Positions 1-8,587 are shown, counted from the first letter of the stretch. The stretch: DNA of 64,000 nt from Clavelina lepadiformis (GCF_947623445.1 NC_135240.1:17732001-17796000), one strand, 5' to 3'. Notes: generated from the sequence alone by a model not told the origin. A program made the numbers and translations.

Positions 1-106
1 GAATGATGGGTGGATCCAGTGCTCCAAATGCATGCGATGGGCGCACGAAGCCTGCTCTGGGTGTAATGAAGAAGATGACAACTTTATTTGTGAATTATAT
101 TTTTAA
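1..106 (+). pseudogene. Transposase terminal-exon relic, U0 (3' part)
   Basis: 3' end of the exon described at 3386. The zinc-finger half and the stop are present; the rest lies outside the window. Confidence 0.6.
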
Positions 107-216
107 AAATTGATGGTGAACTGCGATTACTTTCATAACTACTTCGATTATCATGACAATTTGTAATGAAATTGATTGTGACGTGGAACAAATTGCCTTG
201 TTTACTCAAAACTTAC

Positions 217-435
217 GGTGGTCCACTTTACCCCACACATGTGGGGTAAAGTAGACTATTGGAGGTGCTTTTAAATCAAAAAAAATTGATGTAAGAATCC
301 AAGCAATCAATAAAAGGGCACTTCAAAAATGATCGAAATACCTTAGAGTTAACTCTCAAAACAAACAAGTCAAACGTTTTGATGAAATCAGTGAATTGTA
401 ACGATTTAAGCCTTAGGTGGTCCGCTTTACCCCGC
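217..435. mobile_element. MITE-like block with 36-bp palindrome, U0 (haplotype A)
   Basis: A short motif (consensus GGTGGTCCRCTTTACCCCRC) occurs at 217-236 and 416-435, and its inverse (GTGGGGTAAAGTAGAC) at 241-256. The 241-435 stretch therefore has imperfect 16-bp terminal inverted repeats (13 of 16 match) around about 160 bp of AT-rich sequence, the size and shape of a MITE. Bases 221-256 form a near-perfect palindrome (16-bp arms, ACAT centre, one mismatch here). No ORF. No clear target duplication was identified, and the superfamily is unknown. Haplotype A has GTCCAC in the left arm, TTGATG near 290 and CCCCGCCC at the right end. Confidence 0.5.
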
Positions 436-1131
436 CCTCCCCTACATTAAATCAAGAAGCTACCATCGCAAAACTACATCATAAACCTACCCTGAACTAT
501 GGCTTGCAACGAGACCTAGGTTATGACTGCCTACAGTCTAAATTTGGACAGATTCCATGTGCTGTAGGCCTACTCAGTTTTCTATAACAACTGCCTAAAC
601 TTTACAACAACGTTTTAGCTTAAAATTTTAGGACAAATAGGCCTACTCTAAAATACCAAAAATTCAAACCCACACAAAACTTACAACTTAGCCTAGACCT
701 GGAACCAGCTATCGCCAAAACAATAAGAAACTAGTCCACATCGACGTCATATGCGCATTGGACCGGAAATTTTCTTAATTTTTTTAATATGACGCATTGA
801 GTGCGACACGGTAACAATCGCCGTTGTGACGGCTCAAAATCGTCTTTCCATTGGGAAGTGATGCCTTAAGGTCCACAGCTGAATCATGGGCGGATATATG
901 AGAGGCCCCTAAAAAGTTTGAAGCTCGGTTTTAATTCCAACAGTAATGAAGCGCTTTCGTACAAAGAAATGTCCGTTATACATGAAGCACTTTCACGATT
1001 TGATTCCGGGAGGAACCAACGCTTGATATACAGCTTTGGAAAAATTGAAACGTTCAAAATATTGATTTCCACTTCACGTAAAAGTAGCGCTTTGAAAATG
1101 AAAATAATACAAACTTTCTTTACCTCAACCC
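436..1131. other. AT-rich spacer between MITE block and tRNA-Val (reference copy)
   Basis: No gene seen. Short inverted repeats lie at 529-536/562-569 (GCCTACAG/CTGTAGGC) and 745-752/787-794 (CGTCATAT/ATATGACG). TAGGCCTA-like words recur. ORFs of about 80-90 codons at its right end overlap the tRNA gene and have no coding character. Present in all full units. Confidence 0.7.
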
Positions 1132-1204
1132 GTTCTCGTAGTGTAGCGGTTATCACGTTCGCCTAACACGCGAAAGGTCCCCAGTTCGATCCTGGGCGAG
1201 AACA
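1132..1204 (+). tRNA. tRNA-Val(AAC), U0
   Basis: Full cloverleaf of 73 nt including discriminator A at 1204. The acceptor stem GTTCTCG/CGAGAAC pairs in all 7 positions. The anticodon arm is TTCGC-CTAACAC-GCGAA with anticodon AAC at 1165-1167. The T arm CCCAG-TTCGATC-CTGGG is perfect. Close to animal tRNA-Val(AAC). No intron and no encoded CCA. The first TTTT downstream on this strand is about 90 nt away (1294-1297), so termination may be inefficient or the 3' trailer long. Confidence 0.95.
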
Positions 1205-1297
1205 TGCTTAAAATTTATTTGCGCAATAAAATATCAGACTTAATGGAAAGAATTCAAATAAAATTCACTTGCTATTTCTATGTTCTTTCGATGTTTT

Positions 1298-1370
1298 GCT
1301 TCGGTGGTGTAAAGGTTATCACGTTCGCCTCACACGTGAAAGTTTTCGAGATAGGTCGAAGAAAACGAAA
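1298..1370 (+). pseudogene. tRNA-Val(CAC)-like relic, U0
   Basis: The 5' half is clearly tRNA-Val: a D arm GTGTAAAGGTTATCAC and an anticodon arm TTCGC-CTCACAC-GTGAA with anticodon CAC at 1331-1333. The 3' half does not form a normal T arm, the TTCGANNC core of the B box is not in place, and the acceptor strand has no partner at the expected distance. Instead TTCGA/TCGAA and GTTTTC/GAAAAC can pair in the 3' half. Probably a decayed gene that can no longer recruit Pol III through an internal B box. The 3' limit is approximate. Confidence 0.7.
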
Positions 1371-1438
1371 GGTTAATCTTTTCAAAAAGTTTATAAACCA
1401 CAAGTATCGTTTTCAAAGTTTCACGTTCAAGAATCTCC

Positions 1439-1445
1439 AGTCCCT

Positions 1446-1506
<61 letters not shown>

Positions 1507-1512
1507 AGAGAC
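1439..1512 (-). tRNA. tRNA-Asn(GTT), U0, discriminator U73
   Basis: Read on the minus strand this is almost the animal tRNA-Asn(GTT) consensus. The acceptor GTCTCTG/CAGGGAC has one G-U pair, the D stem is GCGC/GCGC, the anticodon arm TTCGG-CTGTTAA-CCGAA carries GTT, and the T arm is GGTGG-TTCAAGC-CCACC. The discriminator base (complement of 1439) is T. Asn tRNAs normally carry G73, an identity element for AsnRS. A terminator-like T run on the minus strand (plus-strand A5 at about 1384-1388) lies about 50 nt beyond the 3' end. It is transcribed towards the two Val sequences. Confidence 0.94.
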
Positions 1513-1966
1513 TTATCTATGCTGATTAATCGTCTTCTTCATTGTAGGATTGGTAATGCAGCAGAAGTAATTTATAAGCCTTATTTGCTTGATTTAAATG
1601 ATCGAGTTATGTTAAGTTCGAGTTCGCAGCCTTGGCCAATACTAGGCTCTCTTCTAGGCGAAGCCAAACCTTGAAAAACCAAAATACCTAAATTTTTATT
1701 CCAACATCGTGACACTTTCTTTAATAATATTTCAAACGTGGCAAACATTTTTATCTCGTTGAAATTTTCTAATGTCTCTTTTGTTCAAGGAATATAGCTT
1801 GTCGTCAGCAAAATATTGTTGTTTAAAATGTAGCAAACTGTTATAAAACGTTTTTAACCAATTCATGAATCCATTATATTAATGCACTCATACGACGCCA
1901 AAGCACATTAAAGTAGGCATGTATTCAACTGCTCGAATAAAATCGCCGTTTTAGCGAGGGACTTTC
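1513..1966. other. Spacer between tRNA-Asn and 5S rRNA (reference copy)
   Basis: AT-rich, divergently flanked by tRNA-Asn (-) and 5S (+). No gene seen. The only recognisable signal is the TATA-like element just before 5S. In the deleted units it begins at the deletion junction. Confidence 0.7.
1936..1943 (+). promoter_or_regulatory. TATA-like element upstream of 5S rRNA
   Basis: AATAAAAT at -31 to -24 from the 5S start, the position where several invertebrate 5S genes have a TATA-like element assisting Pol III initiation. It is retained before all 17 5S genes. In U10 the base just 3' of it is changed (T to C). Function is inferred from position. Confidence 0.45.
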
Positions 1967-2086
1967 GCCTACGACCATACCACGTTGAGTACACCCCATC
2001 TCGTCCGATCTGGGAAGTTAAGCAACGTCGGGCCCGGTTAGTACTTGGATGGGTGACCGCCTGGGAATACCGGGTGTTGTAGGCTT
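1967..2086 (+). rRNA. 5S ribosomal RNA, U0
   Basis: Matches the animal 5S rRNA consensus along its whole 120 nt. The terminal stem GCCTACGAC pairs with GTTGTAGGC, and the internal control region includes AAGTTAAGCAACGTCGGGCC and GGATGGGTGACC. It ends at a T4 run (2085-2088). All 17 copies appear identical by eye, including those in the deleted and interrupted units. Confidence 0.98.
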
Positions 2087-2088
2087 TT
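2085..2088 (+). terminator. Pol III T4 terminator of 5S rRNA
   Basis: TTTT directly after the terminal stem of the 5S gene, the standard Pol III stop signal. The same run follows each of the other 16 copies. Confidence 0.85.
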
Positions 2089-2660
2089 CGTTATTTTCTA
2101 ATTTTCCAACGTTTTTGTCTGTATTTTCATTTTCCGGATGAGCTTTTCAAAAGTCAAACTATGTTTTAATTTCTAATCAATATCATTTTTGAACATGTTT
2201 TATATTAGATATTTTTATTTTGTAAATACTCTATATATATTTATATTGTTTCCAAATTGAAGACAATCGAGACGAAGATCAGAACGAACAAACATAGTTG
2301 GACGAGGTGAATGACGCTGACCCCAACAAATCCGGGATAAGTCACTCACTCACTCACTCACTCACTCACTCACTCACTCACTCACTCACTCACTCAACGG
2401 AGTTGTGGACAATGACAAGGGCCCCCACGACGAGGTTTTCAACAGGGTCGGAACCAGTGGGGACGCGCAATCACCACCCAAAACGAAAAACATCGCGGAA
2501 GATGCTCAACCCACCTAAACCGAGTGCGCGACATTACCCTAACCTACCTGCCTAATTTTTTAACTATGGGCTGCGTGACCTACTTTTTAAAATCGCATTT
2601 GGTCCAGAAAAGAGTTTATTTTATGTGTTCTCCAGCGTATCAGTATAATAAATAGGTTAT
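2089..2660. other. 5S 3' spacer with GC-richer block around the microsatellite (reference copy)
   Basis: AT-rich to about 2260, then a GC-richer block at about 2295-2540 interrupted by the (CACT)n tract. In some units the block is open on both sides of the tract in one frame (LDEVNDADPNKSG before, NGVVDNDKGPHDEV after) and looks like relic coding sequence. Because the tract changes in 4-bp steps, the reading frame after it differs between units, so no conserved protein is made. No known RNA family recognised. Confidence 0.5.
2343..2396 (+). repeat. (CACT)n microsatellite, 13.5 copies, U0
   Basis: Uninterrupted tetranucleotide tract of 54 bp between GATAAGT and ACGGAG. Confidence 0.98.
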
Positions 2661-2725
2661 ACGTATCCACTGACCAAAGCGTGATCTGCTACTAGACAGA
2701 CGCTTTGCCACTAAACCATGGCCCC
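2661..2725 (-). pseudogene. tRNA-Thr(AGT)-like relic, U0
   Basis: On the minus strand the sequence starts GGGGCCATGG, has a Thr-like D arm (GTTTAGTGGCAAAGC) and an anticodon region TCTGTCTAGTAGCAGA with AGT at 2691-2693. The anticodon arm is one base short on its 3' side and the whole T arm is missing or replaced. The end still shows CAGTGG, as expected just before a Thr acceptor 3' strand, but the acceptor is not restored. Best read as a decayed tRNA-Thr(AGT). The short form (about 65 nt) points to a deletion through the T arm. Confidence 0.7.
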
Positions 2726-2866
2726 GTACGTTCATCATTTCTCAGATTGCTCTTGTCAAAGTCGAAGTTTTATTGACCTCATATTGATTAAGCCTGACCA
2801 GTTTCACTTGATTAATGTTTTTTTGCAGTTTGCAAAAATATATTATCAGCACACAGTATCGTAGCC

Positions 2867-2939
2867 GCCTCTATAGCTCAGGGGTTAGAGCACTGGTCTT
2901 GTAAACCAGGGGTCGTGAGTTCAATTCTCACTGGAGGCT
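2867..2939 (+). tRNA. tRNA-Thr(TGT), U0
   Basis: 73 nt including the discriminator T at 2939. The acceptor GCCTCTA/TGGAGGC has one G-U pair, the D arm GCTC/GAGC is perfect, the anticodon arm CTGGT-CTTGTAA-ACCAG carries TGT at 2900-2902, and the T arm GTGAG-TTCAATT-CTCAC is perfect. Very close to animal tRNA-Thr(TGT). It is divergent from the Thr(AGT) relic about 140 bp upstream. No TTTT directly follows; the nearest is about 45 nt downstream. Confidence 0.96.
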
Positions 2940-3385
2940 CTTCTACTTACAACGTTACGTTGTGTTGTCAGCTTGAAATGGAATTTTAGCAAGACACAAA
3001 AAACATCAATTTACATGCACAGCATAAAGTCGTCATAATGTTTTCCTCACCATTTTGTGTTTGAAACCAGCGAGAATTTGGCTAACAGTCGATCGAGGTA
3101 ATCCATCATAAAACTGAGATGTTATTCATGCAATGCGAGCTAGATGTTCAGAATGTTAACGCACAAGTTGCGCTGCACAAGTCTCTCTGACATGTGGTTT
3201 CAAGTGCCCGACTCATTGCTTATTTTCAATATTCTCCTTGTAGTTGACTCAATGACATTCGAAAGGAAGCTTTCAGCGCAAATATTTTGCAATAAACTGG
3301 TTTCTACTCGCGTTTGGTCACATAATCACAACTTTAAAACATCAATAAATTGAATCTTTCTTCCCCCTGTCGTTCCTCCGTATAG
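2940..3385 (+). other. Spacer from tRNA-Thr to the transposase exon (possible intron remnant)
   Basis: AT-rich, ending in a pyrimidine-rich tract and TATAG, which looks like a 3' splice site for the exon relic. An ATG frame of 69 codons at 3144-3353 is kept in all units but has no recognisable domain; U13 and U16 share one replacement. Its persistence is explained by array homogenisation, so I do not call it a gene. Confidence 0.5.
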
Positions 3386-3761
3386 TTTGGGTTATCAGGT
3401 TCGTCTAAAGTCTAAAAGAGGTGCAACTGCTATTTTAACCAGTTCACCATACAAGAAGCAGTTGGCACCAACGAATCGTAGCCAATGCGCGGTATCTGGC
3501 AACAGCAGTAAAACAAGTTCATCGAAAAAACGTTCTATGAAGAAAGCTAAGGTTTCCAGGTCATCAATGCAGCAGAAGGACACAGTCGATGAAAGTGATA
3601 ACAACGTAGATGCAGAATGCTTTTACTGCAACAAAATGTATTCCAAATCGTCCGAGAATGATGGGTGGATCCAGTGCTCCAAATGCATGCGATGGGCGCA
3701 CGAAGCCTGCTCTGGGTGTAATGAAGAAGATGACAACTTTATTTGTGAATTATATTTTTAA
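3386..3761 (+). pseudogene. Terminal exon relic of a pogo/Tigger-like transposase with PHD-like finger
   Basis: An open frame of about 124 codons follows a good splice-acceptor context: a pyrimidine-rich tract at about 3356-3380 ending in TATAG. There is no ATG start, only a TTG, so it reads as a last exon with no upstream exon in the unit. Residues 13-26 (ATAILTSSPYKKQL) resemble the C-terminal tail of arthropod pogo/Tigger-type DDE transposases. A Ser/Lys-rich linker follows, then a PHD-like finger with C78, C81, C97, C100, H105 and C108 around the motif WAHEAC, and C120. The final ligand expected at residue 123 is Tyr, so the finger lacks its last Cys. This copy has Pro at residue 28 where the others have Ala. 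No DDE catalytic core is present. The family call is from motif memory, not a search. Confidence 0.6.
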
Positions 3762-3871
3762 AAATTGATGGTGAACTGCGATTACTTTCATAACTACTTC
3801 GATTATCATGACAATTTGTAATGAAATTGATTGTGACGTGGAACAAATTGCCTTGTTTACTCAAAACTTAC

Positions 3872-4090
3872 GGTGGTCCACTTTACCCCACACATGTGGG
3901 GTAAAGTAGACTATTGGAGGTGCTTTTAAATCAAAAAAAATTGATGTAAGAATCCAAGCAATCAATAAAAGGGCACTTCAAAAATGATCGAAATACCTTA
4001 GAGTTAACTCTCAAAACAAACAAGTCAAACGTTTTGATGAAATCAGTGAATTGTAACGATTTAAGCCTTAGGTGGTCCGCTTTACCCCGC
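3872..4090. mobile_element. MITE-like block, U1 (haplotype A)
   Basis: Same three diagnostic sites as U0. Confidence 0.5.
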
Positions 4091-4786
4091 CCTCCCCTAC
4101 ATTAAATCAAGAAGCTACCATCGCAAAACTACATCATAAACCTACCCTGAACTATGGCTTGCAACGAGACCTAGGTTATGACTGCCTACAGTCTAAATTT
4201 GGACAGATTCCATGTGCTGTAGGCCTACTCAGTTTTCTATAACAACTGCCTAAACTTTACAACAACGTTTTAGCTTAAAATTTTAGGACAAATAGGCCTA
4301 CTCTAAAATACCAAAAATTCAAACCCACACAAAACTTACAACTTAGCCTAGACCTGGAACCAGCTATCGCCAAAACAATAAGAAACTAGTCCACATCGAC
4401 GTCATATGCGCATTGGACCGGAAATTTTCTTAATTTTTTTAATATGACGCATTGAGTGCGACACGGTAACAATCGCCGTTGTGACGGCTCAAAATCGTCT
4501 TTCCATTGGGAAGTGATGCCTTAAGGTCCACAGCTGAATCATGGGCGGATATATGAGAGGCCCCTAAAAAGTTTGAAGCTCGGTTTTAATTCCAACAGTA
4601 ATGAAGCGCTTTCGTACAAAGAAATGTCCGTTATACATGAAGCACTTTCACGATTTGATTCCGGGAGGAACCAACGCTTGATATACAGCTTTGGAAAAAT
4701 TGAAACGTTCAAAATATTGATTTCCACTTCACGTAAAAGTAGCGCTTTGAAAATGAAAATAATACAAACTTTCTTTACCTCAACCC

Positions 4787-4859
4787 GTTCTCGTAGTGTA
4801 GCGGTTATCACGTTCGCCTAACACGCGAAAGGTCCCCAGTTCGATCCTGGGCGAGAACA
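4787..4859 (+). tRNA. tRNA-Val(AAC), U1
   Basis: Same sequence as the U0 gene. Confidence 0.95.
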
Positions 4860-4952
4860 TGCTTAAAATTTATTTGCGCAATAAAATATCAGACTTAATG
4901 GAAAGAATTCAAATAAAATTCACTTGCTATTTCTATGTTCTTTCGATGTTTT

Positions 4953-5025
4953 GCTTCGGTGGTGTAAAGGTTATCACGTTCGCCTCACACGTGAAAGTTT
5001 TCGAGATAGGTCGAAGAAAACGAAA
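4953..5025 (+). pseudogene. tRNA-Val(CAC)-like relic, U1
   Basis: No difference from U0 seen. Confidence 0.7.
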
Positions 5026-5093
5026 GGTTAATCTTTTCAAAAAGTTTATAAACCACAAGTATCGTTTTCAAAGTTTCACGTTCAAGAATCTCC

Positions 5094-5100
5094 AGTCCCT

Positions 5101-5161
<61 letters not shown>

Positions 5162-5167
5162 AGAGAC
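5094..5167 (-). tRNA. tRNA-Asn(GTT), U1, discriminator U73
   Basis: Same as U0. Confidence 0.94.
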
Positions 5168-5621
5168 TTATCTATGCTGATTAATCGTCTTCTTCATTGT
5201 AGGATTGGTAATGCAGCAGAAGTAATTTATAAGCCTTATTTGCTTGATTTAAATGATCGAGTTATGTTAAGTTCGAGTTCGCAGCCTTGGCCAATACTAG
5301 GCTCTCTTCTAGGCGAAGCCAAACCTTGAAAAACCAAAATACCTAAATTTTTATTCCAACATCGTGACACTTTCTTTAATAATATTTCAAACGTGGCAAA
5401 CATTTTTATCTCGTTGAAATTTTCTAATGTCTCTTTTGTTCAAGGAATATAGCTTGTCGTCAGCAAAATATTGTTGTTTAAAATGTAGCAAACTGTTATA
5501 AAACGTTTTTAACCAATTCATGAATCCATTATATTAATGCACTCATACGACGCCAAAGCACATTAAAGTAGGCATGTATTCAACTGCTCGAATAAAATCG
5601 CCGTTTTAGCGAGGGACTTTC

Positions 5622-5741
5622 GCCTACGACCATACCACGTTGAGTACACCCCATCTCGTCCGATCTGGGAAGTTAAGCAACGTCGGGCCCGGTTAGTACT
5701 TGGATGGGTGACCGCCTGGGAATACCGGGTGTTGTAGGCTT
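5622..5741 (+). rRNA. 5S ribosomal RNA, U1
   Basis: Identical to U0 by eye. Confidence 0.98.
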
Positions 5742-5997
5742 TTCGTTATTTTCTAATTTTCCAACGTTTTTGTCTGTATTTTCATTTTCCGGATGAGCTT
5801 TTCAAAAGTCAAACTATGTTTTAATTTCTAATCAATATCATTTTTGAACATGTTTTATATTAGATATTTTTATTTTGTAAATACTCTATATATATTTATA
5901 TTGTTTCCAAATTGAAGACAATCGAGACGAAGATCAGAACGAACAAACATAGTTGGACGAGGTGAATGACGCTGACCCCAACAAATCCGGGATAAGT

Positions 5998-6031
5998 CAC
6001 TCACTCACTCACTCACTCACTCACTCACTCA
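5998..6031 (+). repeat. (CACT)n microsatellite, 8.5 copies, U1
   Basis: 34 bp, the shortest allele in the window. Confidence 0.98.
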
Positions 6032-6295
6032 ACGGAGTTGTGGACAATGACAAGGGCCCCCACGACGAGGTTTTCAACAGGGTCGGAACCAGTGGGGACG
6101 CGCAATCACCACCTAAAACGGAAAACATCGCGGAAGATGCTCAACCCACCTAAACCGAGTGCGCGACATTACCCTAACCTACCTGCCTAATTTTTTAACT
6201 ATGGGCTGCGTGACCTACTTTTTAAAATCGCATTTGGTCCAGAAAAGAGTTTATTTTATGTGTTCTCCAGCGTATCAGTATAATAAATAGGTTAT

Positions 6296-6360
6296 ACGTA
6301 TCCACTGACCAAAGCGTGATCTGCTACTAGACAGACGCTTTGCCACTAAACCATGGCCCC
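6296..6360 (-). pseudogene. tRNA-Thr(AGT)-like relic, U1
   Basis: No difference from U0 seen. Confidence 0.7.
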
Positions 6361-6501
6361 GTACGTTCATCATTTCTCAGATTGCTCTTGTCAAAGTCGA
6401 AGTTTTATTGACCTCATATTGATTAAGCCTGACCAGTTTCACTTGATTAATGTTTTTTTGCAGTTTGCAAAAATATATTATCAGCACACAGTATCGTAGC
6501 C

Positions 6502-6574
6502 GCCTCTATAGCTCAGGGGTTAGAGCACTGGTCTTGTAAACCAGGGGTCGTGAGTTCAATTCTCACTGGAGGCT
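6502..6574 (+). tRNA. tRNA-Thr(TGT), U1
   Basis: Same as U0. Confidence 0.96.
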
Positions 6575-7020
6575 CTTCTACTTACAACGTTACGTTGTGT
6601 TGTCAGCTTGAAATGGAATTTTAGCAAGACACAAAAAACATCAATTTACATGCACAGCATAAAGTCGTCATAATGTTTTCCTCACCATTTTGTGTTTGAA
6701 ACCAGCGAGAATTTGGCTAACAGTCGATCGAGGTAATCCATCATAAAACTGAGATGTTATTCATGCAATGCGAGCTAGATGTTCAGAATGTTAACGCACA
6801 AGTTGCGCTGCACAAGTCTCTCTGACATGTGGTTTCAAGTGCCCGACTCATTGCTTATTTTCAATATTCTCCTTGTAGTTGACTCAATGACATTCGAAAG
6901 GAAGCTTTCAGCGCAAATATTTTGCAATAAACTGGTTTCTACTCGCGTTTGGTCACATAATCACAACTTTAAAACATCAATAAATTGAATCTTTCTTCCC
7001 CCTGTCGTTCCTCCGTATAG

Positions 7021-7396
7021 TTTGGGTTATCAGGTTCGTCTAAAGTCTAAAAGAGGTGCAACTGCTATTTTAACCAGTTCACCATACAAGAAGCAGTTGG
7101 CTGCAACGAATCGTAGCCAATGCGCGGTATCTGGCAACAGCAGTAAAACAAGTTCATCGAAAAAGCGTTCTATGAAGAAAGCTAAGGTTTCCAGGTCATC
7201 AATGCAGCAGAAGGACACAGTCGATGAAAGTGATAACAACGTAGATGCAGAATGCTTTTACTGCAACAAAATGTATTCCAAATCGTCCGAGAATGATGGG
7301 TGGATCCAGTGCTCCAAATGCATGCGATGGGCGCACGAAGCCTGCTCTGGGTGTAATGAAGAAGATGACAACTTTATTTGTGAATTATATTTTTAA
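7021..7396 (+). pseudogene. Transposase terminal-exon relic, U2
   Basis: Majority form of the exon, with Ala at residue 28. Same frame and stop as in U1. Confidence 0.6.
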
Positions 7397-7506
7397 AAAT
7401 TGATGGTGAACTGCGATTACTTTCATAACTACTTCGATTATCATGACAATTTGTAATGAAATTGATTGTGACGTGGAACAAATTGCCTTGTTTACTCAAA
7501 ACTTAC

Positions 7507-7725
7507 GGTGGTCTACTTTACCCCACACATGTGGGGTAAAGTAGACTATTGGAGGTGCTTTTAAATCAAAAAAAATTTATGTAAGAATCCAAGCAATCAA
7601 TAAAAGGGCACTTCAAAAATGATCGAAATACCTTAGAGTTAACTCTCAAAACAAACAAGTCAAACGTTTTGATGAAATCAGTGAATTGTAACGATTTAAG
7701 CCTTAGGTGGTCCGCTTTACCCCAC
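7507..7725. mobile_element. MITE-like block, U2 (haplotype B)
   Basis: The left arm is GTCTAC, so the palindrome arms match perfectly. TTTATG and CCCCACCC stand at the other two diagnostic sites. Confidence 0.5.
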
Positions 7726-8421
7726 CCTCCCCTACATTAAATCAAGAAGCTACCATCGCAAAACTACATCATAAACCTACCCTGAACTATGGCTTGCAAC
7801 GAGACCTAGGTTATGACTGCCTACAGTCTAAATTTGGACAGATTCCATGTGCTGTAGGCCTACTCAGTTTTCTATAACAACTGCCTAAACTTTACAACAA
7901 CGTTTTAGCTTAAAATTTTAGGACAAATAGGCCTACTCCAAAATACCAAAAATTCAAACCCACACAAAACTTACAACTTAGCCTAGACCTGGAACCAGCT
8001 ATCGCCAAAACAATAAGAAACTAGTCCACATCGACGTCATATGCGCATTGGACCGGAAATTTTCTTAATTTTTTTAATATGACGCATTGAGTGCGACACG
8101 GTAACAATCGCCGTTGTGACGGCTCAAAATCGTCTTTCCATTGGGAAGTGATGCCTTAAGGTCCACAGCTGAATCATGGGCGGATATATGAGAGGCCCCT
8201 AAAAAGTTTGAAGCTCGGTTTTAATTCCAACAGTAATGAAGCGCTTTCGTACAAAGAAATGTCCGTTATACATGAAGCACTTTCACGATTTGATTCCGGG
8301 AGGAACCAACGCTTGATATACAGCTTTGGAAAAATTGAAACGTTCAAAATATTGATTTCCACTTCACGTAAAAGTAGCGCTTTGAAAATGAAAATAATAC
8401 AAACTTTCTTTACCTCAACCC

Positions 8422-8494
8422 GTTCTCGTAGTGTAGCGGTTATCACGTTCGCCTAACACGCGAAAGGTCCCCAGTTCGATCCTGGGCGAGAACA
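8422..8494 (+). tRNA. tRNA-Val(AAC), U2
   Basis: Same sequence as the U0 gene. Confidence 0.95.
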
Positions 8495-8587
8495 TGCTTA
8501 AAATTTATTTGCGCAATAAAATATCAGACTTAATGGAAAGAATTCAAATAAAATTCACTTGCTATTTCTATGTTCTTTCGATGTTTT

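Larger units (their letters stand above)
1..3385 (+). repeat. Repeat unit U0 (left end cut by window)
   Basis: Begins inside the transposase exon relic. It is used as the reference unit for detailed descriptions. Microsatellite 54 bp. MITE block of haplotype A. Confidence 0.97.
3386..7020 (+). repeat. Repeat unit U1, 3635 bp
   Basis: Complete unit with the shortest microsatellite of the window (34 bp), hence the shortest undeleted unit. Haplotype A. Confidence 0.97.

Noticed and set aside
884-1166. ORFs of about 80-90 codons on both strands before tRNA-Val
   Set aside because: They overlap each other on opposite strands and run into the tRNA gene. No domain or signal was recognised.
1294-1306. 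GCTTCGG near the Val relic resembles the U6 snRNA 5' hairpin
   Set aside because: No ACAGAGA box or U6 stem-loop follows; the sequence continues as a tRNA D arm.
1204-1674. A 156-codon ORF in most full units
   Set aside because: It runs across the Val relic and the antisense of tRNA-Asn, and contains translated tRNA sequence. Its conservation comes from the RNA genes and array homogenisation.
2298-2555. ORF with HSLT repeats encoded by the microsatellite
   Set aside because: The frame after the tract changes with repeat number between units and the start is a TTG right after a stop. No conserved protein product is possible.
2570-2600. AATTTTTT as an Sm site of a spliced-leader or U snRNA
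   Set aside because: No flanking stems or splice donor in a consistent arrangement could be found. A T run in AT-rich DNA is not enough.
2857-2870. CAGTATCGTAGCC before tRNA-Thr resembles part of U4 snRNA
   Set aside because: The match ends after about 13 bases, no Sm site or U4 stems follow, and the stretch runs straight into the tRNA gene. A similar short match (TCGTAGCCAATG) in the exon relic shows that chance matches occur.
3144-3353. 69-codon ATG ORF kept in all units
   Set aside because: Low-complexity translation without domains, in a stretch that looks like an intron before the exon relic. Identity between copies reflects concerted evolution, not selection.
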